Positions 57,383 through 64,000 of a DNA stretch of 64,000 bases are shown in pieces; the first letter of the stretch is position 1, and every line of letters begins with the position of its first letter. The notes under the pieces were generated by a model. The model had not been told where the DNA came from. It made no database searches and worked only from the letters and a program-made list of their open reading frames with translations. This DNA is from Oxalicibacterium flavum (lineage in GTDB: Bacteria; Pseudomonadota; Gammaproteobacteria; Burkholderiales; Burkholderiaceae_D), in contig NZ_BMCG01000003.1 of the NCBI RefSeq assembly GCF_014635065.1, positions 62,001-126,000 of the forward strand, read 5' to 3'. Position numbers and translations under genes: made by a program.

Positions 57383-57913
57383 TTATCTGCTCTGGGCTGC
57401 GCAATCGGCGCACAGGCCCTTGATGGTGAGTTCGATGTCGTGGCTCTGGAAGCCCTTGCCCAGCGTGCTGTGCAGAATCTTCTGCAACTGCTGGCGCAGC
57501 GTGGCGGCGGAGCCTGCCTTGCGTGCATCCATGTCGGTGGTGAACAGTTTTTCATCGACGTTCTCGATGCAGAACACGCGCGCGCAGCGCGTGCACTTGA
57601 AATGGCCGTGCTGGTGCTGATGCGCATGACCGTCGCCGGCTTCGGCTTCCTCGAGGCCGGCGCTGTAGCGGAACACGCGGTCGTCGCCCGAAATCTTGTG
57701 CGCGAGGCCGGCATCGGTCAGGCCGTCGAGCGCGCGATACAAGGTGACGCGATCCATGCCGGGCAACATGTCTTGTACATCCTGGTGCGACAGCGCATGG
57801 CGCGCGCCCAGCAGTGCGGCCAGTACCTTGATGCGCGCGTCGGTGGTGCGCAGCGCGGAATTGCGCAACTGGCCTTCGGCCAGCGCCGGATAGTCGTGGG
57901 CATTCTTTTTCAT
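57383..57913 (-). CDS. zur: Zinc uptake regulator, Fur family
   Basis: 176 residues from ATG 57913. Winged-helix DNA-binding domain (HQDVQDMLPGMDRVTLYRAL) and a C-terminal dimerisation domain with the regulatory His region GDGHAHQHQHGHF and structural zinc Cys pairs (CTRC, CADC). Position next to a COG0523 GTPase makes Zur more likely than Fur. A longer in-frame start at 57952 would cover its own predicted promoter and operator, so it is rejected. Confidence 0.85.
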   Translation of the reverse strand: MKKNAHDYPALAEGQLRNSALRTTDARIKVLAALLGARHALSHQDVQDMLPGMDRVTLYRALDGLTDAGLAHKISGDDRVFRYSAGLEEAEAGDGHAHQHQHGHFKCTRCARVFCIENVDEKLFTTDMDARKAGSAATLRQQLQKILHSTLGKGFQSHDIELTIKGLCADCAAQSR

Positions 57914-57955
57914 GACGGGACTCTTTGGAGATACAGACGGATTATGCCTCAATCG

Positions 57956-57970
57956 TGCAATCGAGTTGCA
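57956..57970. promoter_or_regulatory. Zur operator candidate TGCAA-TCGAG-TTGCA before zur
   Basis: Inverted repeat 43 bp upstream of the zur ATG, inside a wider imperfect palindrome (ATC.TGCAA...TTGCA.GAT), overlapping the likely -35/spacer of a -10 box CATAAT at 57941-57946 on the minus strand. It shares TGCAA-N5-TTGCA with 55164-55178. Binding there would give autorepression of the zur-GTPase operon when zinc is adequate. Confidence 0.6.
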
Positions 57971-58023
57971 TGATCGGCTGCGGCAGCTTGGTCTGGAAGG
58001 AAACAGGGAAGGCCGGGAATCGT

Positions 58024-58983
58024 TCAGGCACCGGCTTTCTTCTTTGCGCGCGGATGCGCGGCGTCATAGACCTGCGCCAGCCGCTGGAAATCGAGCGAGG
58101 TATAAATCTGGGTGGCTGAGATCGAGGCATGGCCGAGCATTTCCTGCACCGCGCGCAGATCGCCCGACGATTGCAGCACGTGCGAGGCGAACGAATGCCG
58201 CAGTACGTGCGGATGCACGTCGGTCGGCAGGCCGATCGCCTGGGCATGCGCCTTTAGCCGCAACTGCAACACGCGCGCCGAGACGCGCGCGCCGCGCTCG
58301 TTGAGGAACAACGGATGCGGGTCCAGCTTGACCAGCGCGGCGCGCAGCGGCAGCCATTCCTGCAGCGCATCCATCGCCGCCTGTCCGACCGGCACCGTGC
58401 GCGCCTTGCTGCCCTTGCCGGTCACCGTGACTTCGTGCGCGTCGAAATCGATCCAGCCGGCCGACACGTAGTGGCCTTCCTTCGCATAGCGTACGTCGAG
58501 CCCGACCAGTTCGGACACGCGCAGCCCGCTCGAATAGAGCAGCTCGAACATCGCGCGGTTGCAGGCTTGCAGCGCCGGATTGGCGCTTGCCTGCGCGTTC
58601 GGTTCCGACACCACGCGTACCGCGTCGTCGGCCGCCAGCGCCTTGGGCAGCGTCTTGCTGCGCTTGGGCGGCTTGATGCCTTCGACCGGATTGGCGTTGA
58701 TGACCTTGGTTTGCGCCAGCCAGTCGAAGAAGCCGCGCCAGGCCGACAGCTTGCGTGCGATGGAGTGTGCATTGAGGCCGCGCCCGTGCAGGGTGGCGGC
58801 GAATTTGCGGATGCGGAAATGGTCGATGGCGGCCAGCGATGCCTGTGACTCGCCGGCGGTGGCGAGCGCGAGCAGCTCCAGCAGGTCGCGCCGGTAGGCG
58901 CTGCGCGTGAGTGCCGCCAGTTGCCGCTGCCCGGCCAGATGATCGAGATAGCCGTCTATCCAGGCGAGATTGGCGGCATCCAT
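58024..58983 (-). CDS. xerC: Tyrosine recombinase XerC
   Basis: 319 residues from ATG 58983. N-terminal core-binding SAM-like domain and a C-terminal catalytic domain with Arg in SSGLRVSELVG, the HPHVLRHSFASH box, and Tyr in SISATQIYTSLDF. With XerD it resolves chromosome dimers at dif. It lies 5 bp after the DUF484 gene, the usual dapF-DUF484-xerC order, which marks it as the housekeeping XerC and not a phage integrase. Confidence 0.94.
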   Translation of the reverse strand: MDAANLAWIDGYLDHLAGQRQLAALTRSAYRRDLLELLALATAGESQASLAAIDHFRIRKFAATLHGRGLNAHSIARKLSAWRGFFDWLAQTKVINANPVEGIKPPKRSKTLPKALAADDAVRVVSEPNAQASANPALQACNRAMFELLYSSGLRVSELVGLDVRYAKEGHYVSAGWIDFDAHEVTVTGKGSKARTVPVGQAAMDALQEWLPLRAALVKLDPHPLFLNERGARVSARVLQLRLKAHAQAIGLPTDVHPHVLRHSFASHVLQSSGDLRAVQEMLGHASISATQIYTSLDFQRLAQVYDAAHPRAKKKAGA

Positions 58984-58988
58984 GGAAG

Positions 58989-59648
58989 TCAGTCGAGCAG
59001 GCTGGCCAGCGCGGCGCTGGCGGTCTTGCCGATGCTGTCGAGGAAGTCGGTTGCCATGTCGGCGCTGAAGCGGTTGGCGTCGGACGACCCGAGCACCAGC
59101 AGGCCGAAGGCCTTGCCTTCGCTGCCGTCGGCGCGCAGCGGGATCAGCGCGACCGAGGCGATTGCCGGCGCGTCTTCGAACCAGGTGGTGGCTTCGAAAT
59201 CGTTGTTGGGACCGCAGAAGGGAACCGTCATGCCGCCGGCGAACAGGCGCGAGTCGTCCGAAACCGGCGCGGCGAACCACGCGTGCGCGAATTCCTCGGC
59301 CACGCCCCACAGGCGCAGCGTCACGTGCGGCACGTTGAAGGTGCTTTGCAGGCCGGCCGTCAGCGTGTGCGGCAGATCGACGTCGTTGCGCGCGCGCAGC
59401 AGGTCGCGCGTCCAGAGCTGGAACTTGTGCGTGATGTCGTCGTTTTCCTGGCCGATGCGCATGAGTTCGACCAGCCGCAGTTCCATCGCCTTGAGCTTTT
59501 CGCGCATTACATCGACCTGGCGTTCCTGCAGCGACAGCGTGCGACCGCCGAGCACGCTGGACAGGCGCACCTGCGACAGCAGTTCGGCGTGTTCCTCGAA
59601 GAATTGCGGATGGGAGAGCAGATAGTCGGCGACGGCGTTGGAGTCCAT
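58989..59648 (-). CDS. DUF484 family protein
   Basis: 219 residues from ATG 59648 (MDSNAVADYLLSHPQFFEEH). DUF484 signature: helical start YLLSHPQFFEEHAELL, QVDVMREKLK, then a GAF-like domain (SVALIPLRADGSEGKAFGLL). Its function is unknown, but it is almost always found between dapF and xerC. It lies 165 bp after dapF. Confidence 0.9.
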   Translation of the reverse strand: MDSNAVADYLLSHPQFFEEHAELLSQVRLSSVLGGRTLSLQERQVDVMREKLKAMELRLVELMRIGQENDDITHKFQLWTRDLLRARNDVDLPHTLTAGLQSTFNVPHVTLRLWGVAEEFAHAWFAAPVSDDSRLFAGGMTVPFCGPNNDFEATTWFEDAPAIASVALIPLRADGSEGKAFGLLVLGSSDANRFSADMATDFLDSIGKTASAALASLLD

Positions 59649-59813
59649 GGAGCGTTTTTCCTTGCGGGTGAGAAGCGGGCCGCGCCTGTCGGCGCCGGCC
59701 GGGAGTTGCGGGCATTCTACCGACAACCCTGCGCCTGCTGCAAACGACATGGCAACAGCGCGGCGGCAGGCGCGGCTGGCTGCGCGATGCATTCGCGCAG
59801 CCGGGCTGCGTGA

Positions 59814-60665
59814 TTACAGTTCGATCTCGCCTTCGAATACCGTGACGGCGGGACCGGTCATCTCGACCGGCGACTGGCCGCCGGCCCAGGCGATCGACAG
59901 GTCGCCGCCGCGCGTGTGCACGGTGACCGGCGACGTCAGCAGGCCGCGTCGGATGCCGGAGACCACGGCGGCGCAGGCACCGGTACCGCAAGCCAGGGTT
60001 TCGCCGGCGCCGCGCTCGAATACGCGCAGCCTGATCTCGTGCGGACCGACGATCTGCATGAAACCGGCGTTGACGCGGCGCGGGAAGCGCGCGTGGCGTT
60101 CGATCAGCGCGCCGTGCTGCTGCACCGGCGCATTGTCCACGTCGTCAACCACCTGTACCGCGTGCGGATTGCCCATGGAAACCGCGCCTATCCAGCAGGT
60201 GCCGCCGCCGACGTCCAGCGGCCACAGCGTTTCCTCGCCTTCGCGGCGGCCTGCGAGCCCGCTGCTGTCGAACGGCACCTCGGCCGGCGTGAGGATGGGC
60301 GCACCCATATCGACCGTGATGCCGTCGTCGTCCTCGAGGCGCGGCTCGATCACGCCGCTCATGGTTTCGACGCGGATCTTGCGCTTGTCGGTCAGTTTCT
60401 TTTCGGTCACGAAGCGCACGAAGGCGCGCGCGCCGTTGCCGCATTGTTCTACTTCGCCGCCGTCGGCGTTGTAGATGCGGTAGCGAAAGTCGATGCCGGG
60501 CTGCTGCGCCTTCTCGACCACGAGAATCTGGTCGGCGCCGATGCCGAAGCGGCGGTCGGCGATGTGGCGCCACTGCTCGGCGGAGAGTGCGATCTGCTGA
60601 TGGATGCCGTCGAGCACGACGAAATCGTTGCCGGCGCCGTGCATCTTGGTGAAGGTAAGTTTCAT
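59814..60665 (-). CDS. dapF: Diaminopimelate epimerase
   Basis: 283 residues from ATG 60665 ([20 protein letters not shown]). Catalytic Cys75 in [15 protein letters not shown] and the second Cys in [11 protein letters not shown] are conserved. It turns LL- into meso-diaminopimelate for lysine and peptidoglycan. A perfect TATAAT ends six bases before the ATG, so the mRNA may be leaderless. Confidence 0.97.
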   Translation of the reverse strand: MKLTFTKMHGAGNDFVVLDGIHQQIALSAEQWRHIADRRFGIGADQILVVEKAQQPGIDFRYRIYNADGGEVEQCGNGARAFVRFVTEKKLTDKRKIRVETMSGVIEPRLEDDDGITVDMGAPILTPAEVPFDSSGLAGRREGEETLWPLDVGGGTCWIGAVSMGNPHAVQVVDDVDNAPVQQHGALIERHARFPRRVNAGFMQIVGPHEIRLRVFERGAGETLACGTGACAAVVSGIRRGLLTSPVTVHTRGGDLSIAWAGGQSPVEMTGPAVTVFEGEIEL

Positions 60666-60671
60666 TGCGCG

Positions 60672-60677
60672 ATTATA
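60672..60677 (-). promoter_or_regulatory. -10 element TATAAT six bases before dapF ATG
   Basis: TATAAT on the minus strand, then CGCGCA, then ATG. The spacing equals that before birA. A TTGACG lies further upstream but with a spacer of about 24, too long for a standard promoter. Confidence 0.45.
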
Positions 60678-60703
60678 GCGCCGCGCCATGCTCGCTGCGG
60701 ACG

Positions 60704-61573
60704 TCAATAGACGCTGTCCTCGCCGGGCGGGCGCGTCTTGAAGCGCTTGTGGGTCCAGAAGTATTCGGCTGGCGTTTCGCGCGCGCGTTCCTCGATGAAG
60801 CGGTTCATGCGGCGCGTGGCCTCGATCAGGTCGTCGCCCGGATAGTCTTCCCACGCCGGATAGAAGCGCACCACCCAGCCCGCGTAGTTGGGCAGATAGG
60901 TCGCGATCACCGGGATCACCTTGGCGCCGGTGGCGGCGGCAATGCGCGCCGGCGCTGTCAGCGTGGCGGCGGTGGTGTTGAAGAAGGGTACGAAGGCCGC
61001 ATCCCTGGCGCCGAAATCCATGTCCGGCAGCATGAAGTAGGGCAGGCCCTCGCGCATCGCGCGCAGGATGGGCTTGACGCCTTCCTCGCGCGAAAACAGC
61101 TTGACCGGTCGGAAGCGCGAGCGTCCCCGACGCAGCACCTTGTCGAAGGCATCGTTGAGCTGGCGCGTGTAGATCGAGCACAGCGGCGACTCCAGCATGA
61201 CGGCCACGCCGGCGACGTCGAGACCGACGAAATGCGGGCACAGCAGGATGGTCGGACTGGCGGCGATCTGTTCGAGCGGCACGCCGGGTTCGATGCGGAT
61301 CAGGCGGCGCAGGCGCGCTTCCGATGCCCACCACAGGATGCCGCGTTCGAGCACGCTGCGCGCATAGGCCTGGAAGTGCTGCTTCGCCACCGCCTCGCGC
61401 TTCTCTTCGCTCCATTCGGGAAAGCACAGCCGCAGATTGGTCAGCGTGATGTGGCGGCGCTTCTTTTTATAGGCATAGAGAAAGCTGCCGACCGCCTCGC
61501 CGAGCCGGGCGATGAAGGACAGCGGCAGCCAGTGCAGCAGCCACAGGAAACCGAGCATGATGCGCATCGTCAT
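60704..61573 (-). CDS. Lipid A biosynthesis acyltransferase (LpxL/HtrB family), second copy
   Basis: 289 residues from ATG 61573, which overlaps the preceding stop by 4 bp. N-terminal helix ([16 protein letters not shown]), the HX4D motif in LCPHFVGLD and the [11 protein letters not shown]-like region ([17 protein letters not shown]) are present, plus [16 protein letters not shown]. It adds secondary acyl chains to lipid A in the inner membrane. Position 5' to dapF is usual. Confidence 0.9.
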   Translation of the reverse strand: MTMRIMLGFLWLLHWLPLSFIARLGEAVGSFLYAYKKKRRHITLTNLRLCFPEWSEEKREAVAKQHFQAYARSVLERGILWWASEARLRRLIRIEPGVPLEQIAASPTILLCPHFVGLDVAGVAVMLESPLCSIYTRQLNDAFDKVLRRGRSRFRPVKLFSREEGVKPILRAMREGLPYFMLPDMDFGARDAAFVPFFNTTAATLTAPARIAAATGAKVIPVIATYLPNYAGWVVRFYPAWEDYPGDDLIEATRRMNRFIEERARETPAEYFWTHKRFKTRPPGEDSVY

Positions 61574-62430
61574 GACGCGGTTCCTGCATGAACGGCATCC
61601 GGCGGCGTCACGCCGGACGGGACCTTGTAATGGTTGTAGCTCCAGAAATACTGGGCCGGGCAGCCGGCGATCAAGCCTTCCATCGCGCTGTTGATGGCGC
61701 GCGCCTGCTGTTCCGGCAACAGCTCGGGCGACAGAACGAACGGCGACAGGTGCAGCAGATAACCACGGCCGCGCGGCAGGCGCTCGGCGAAGGCGAGGAT
61801 GATGGCCGCTTCGGTCATCTGCGCCAGCTTGCCCGGCAGCGTCATGGTGTAGGCCGGCTTGCCGAAGAAATCGGCCCACACGCCTTCGCCGTTCTGCGGC
61901 ACCTGGTCCGGCAGCAGGCCGATCACGCCATTGCGCTTCAGGACCTTGAACAGACTGCGCACGCCGGCCAGATTGGCCGGCGCCAGCGCCAGGTTGTAGC
62001 GCGCGCGTGCATCCTCGATCAGCGGCTTGAGCGCGGCCTGCTTGGGCGGGCGGTAGAGCACCGTCAGCGGCAGGCGCGAGGCAGCAAGCTGCGCCGACAC
62101 TTCGAAGCAGCCCAGGTGCGGCGTGAGGAATACGATGCCCTTGCCGGCGGCGCGGGCTTGTTCGACGACCTGCCAGTTCTCGACTTGCACCTTGCCCAGC
62201 ACGCGCGAAGGTTCTGCGCACCACACGAAAGGCAGTTCGAAGACGTTCTTGCCGGCCTCGGCGATGGCCGCGTGCAGATGGCGTTCGAAGCAGGCCTGTC
62301 TGATGTTGGCCTGCAGATGCTTGCGGTAGCGCGGCGAACACAGATAGACGATCCAGCCGGCGGCCGTGCCGAGCGCATGCAGGAGCGGCAATGGCAGGTG
62401 GGAGAGCAGGCGGAAGAGGGAGACGAGCAT
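61570..62430 (-). CDS. lpxL: Lipid A biosynthesis acyltransferase (LpxL/HtrB family), first copy
   Basis: 286 residues from ATG 62430 (MLVSLFRLLSHLPLPLLHAL). HX4E motif in LTPHLGCFE, YRPPKQAALKPLIEDARAR, and LLPDQVPQNGEGVWADFFG are LpxL hallmarks. Tandem copies differ, so they may add two different secondary chains or act at different temperatures. It heads the operon lpxL-lpxL2-dapF-DUF484-xerC and is divergent from metK. Confidence 0.9.
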   Translation of the reverse strand: MLVSLFRLLSHLPLPLLHALGTAAGWIVYLCSPRYRKHLQANIRQACFERHLHAAIAEAGKNVFELPFVWCAEPSRVLGKVQVENWQVVEQARAAGKGIVFLTPHLGCFEVSAQLAASRLPLTVLYRPPKQAALKPLIEDARARYNLALAPANLAGVRSLFKVLKRNGVIGLLPDQVPQNGEGVWADFFGKPAYTMTLPGKLAQMTEAAIILAFAERLPRGRGYLLHLSPFVLSPELLPEQQARAINSAMEGLIAGCPAQYFWSYNHYKVPSGVTPPDAVHAGTAS

Positions 62431-62623
62431 GCGGTCAGCGCAAGCCCCGCCGCGCGTGGAACGGGGTTTTGCCTTTTGATTCAAGACGCGTAAAATAGCA
62501 CAAAGTAATAACCGCCGAGTTAATGACAACTTGCGAGGCGGTATACAAATCTCGCTAAAGCGTCGCAGGCTCGCCAGGTTGGCCGCGACACATGACCAAC
62601 TATCGAAGGGGAGTCCTGCCACC
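62431..62623. promoter_or_regulatory. Divergent lpxL/metK promoter region
   Basis: 193 bp AT-richer than its surroundings. Minus strand: extended -10 TGCTATTTT near 62490-62500 for lpxL. Plus strand: TTAATG, 16-bp spacer, TATACA (62542-62547) for metK. No SAM-type riboswitch was recognised in the leader. Confidence 0.4.
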
Positions 62624-63787
<1,164 letters not shown>

Positions 63788-63813
63788 GGCTGGCGTTCGC
63801 GTCAGCGAACCCC

Positions 63814-63870
63814 GGGCTTTGGGCGAAACTCGTGTCCGCGCAGCGGATGTGAGTGCAGACCACAAAGCTC
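63814..63870 (+). ncRNA. Structured RNA element after metK
   Basis: GGGCTTTG / CAAAGCTC closes a long hairpin that contains ACTC/GAGT and TCCGC-GCA-GCGGA with symmetrical internal loops, making three stacked helices. A rho-independent terminator follows 29 bp later. It could be a metK 3' UTR structure, a small RNA, or a leader element for the next gene; it does not match the SAH riboswitch consensus as far as I can tell. Confidence 0.4.
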
Positions 63871-63898
63871 GGTGTCTGTAGTTCCAGCAGTTATCATT

Positions 63899-63934
63899 GG
63901 CCGGTTCGATCCATCGTGATCGACCGGCCTTTTC
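63899..63934 (+). terminator. Terminator downstream of metK
   Basis: GGCCGGT-(T)-CGATC / GATCGACCGGCC, 12-bp stem with one bulge and a 6-base loop, followed by TTTT. It ends the metK transcript about 110 bp after the stop and lies 20 bp before the next possible gene. Confidence 0.85.
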
Positions 63935-63954
63935 GTTTCCAGGATTCCCCTTCC

Positions 63955-64000
63955 ATGCGAATTTCCACCGCGTTCGGCAACTGTCTTGTCCCGCTTGTCC
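63955..64000 (+). CDS. Possible start of a gene cut by the window edge
   Basis: Fifteen codons from ATG 63955 (MRISTAFGNCLVPLV), open to the right edge, with AGGA 10 bases upstream. Too short to assign; the hydrophobic start might be a signal peptide. Confidence 0.3.
   Translation, partial: MRISTAFGNCLVPLV

Noticed and set aside
58024-58983. Tyrosine recombinase as possible integrase of a mobile element
   Set aside because: It is in the standard dapF-DUF484-xerC order, has XerC-like length and motifs, and no attachment-site repeats or phage genes are nearby.
62431-62623. SAM riboswitch before metK
   Set aside because: No SAM-I, SAM-II or SAM/SAH-like core could be found by eye in the 193-bp leader region.
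63788-63954. SAH riboswitch after metK
   Set aside because: The conserved GAGGAGCGCUGC and CCAGGCUCG blocks of the SAH aptamer are not present; described only as a structured element.

Overview
The window is high-GC chromosomal DNA of a betaproteobacterium. Gene content and order (birA-coaX-SPOR, HAD nucleotidase-slmA, secB-gpsA, hslVU, dapF-DUF484-xerC, DksA without a full zinc finger) point to Burkholderiales, most likely Oxalobacteraceae (Herbaspirillum/Herminiimonas relatives). This is inference from gene content, not a database match. No rRNA, tRNA, CRISPR array, prophage or intact insertion sequence was seen. Most of the window is core genome and about two thirds of the genes lie on the minus strand.

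Layout. 1-2632: 5' part of a giant AsmA-like (DUF748) envelope protein. 2848-9392: Mrp-type cation/H+ antiporter operon (mnhAB fusion, C, D, E, F, G) ending in a CopD-like membrane gene and a terminator. 10156-13962: MsbA-like ABC exporter, MHS-family symporter, PsiE. 14633-15921: tandem secreted DUF3617-like pair. 15953-20217: lipA, lipB, DUF493 and D-amino-acid transaminase, then dacC behind its own terminator. 20294-26013: seven-gene operon with a second Mla-like phospholipid ABC system (permease, ATPase, MCE protein, lipoprotein) plus VanZ, a 2Fe-2S protein and a hydrolase. 26113-28358: birA-coaX-SPOR. 28365-31398: CWC protein, argB and a c-di-GMP phosphodiesterase. 31581-34459: GNAT, TraB/GumN, HAD nucleotidase, slmA. 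34521-41016: fused pabB-pabC, a two-component system with a Spy-like gene, a PilJ-repeat secreted protein, moeB. 41087-47677: ctpA, envC, gpmA, rhodanese, grxC, secB, SH3 protein, gpsA. 47680-51956: cupin, a fold-back MITE, a small basic protein, hslU, hslV and a STAS protein. 52123-57913: a zinc-homeostasis cluster. 58024-63787: xerC, DUF484, dapF, two lipid A acyltransferases, and metK on the other strand.

The most interesting region is 52-58 kb. A ZnuD-like TonB receptor with a His/Asp-rich loop, two small His-rich envelope proteins, a DksA that has lost three of four zinc ligands and carries a histone-H1-like tail of about 176 residues, a COG0523 zinc-chaperone GTPase and a Zur-type Fur protein lie side by side on one strand. 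Two palindromes sharing TGCAA-N5-TTGCA lie before the two transcription units that would be expected to respond to zinc. I propose this as the local Zur operator. Other points worth checking are a 164-bp palindromic mobile element before the cupin gene, a promoter plus 7-1-7 operator and TTG start before the DUF3617 pair, two likely leaderless genes (birA, dapF), and a structured RNA followed by a terminator after metK.
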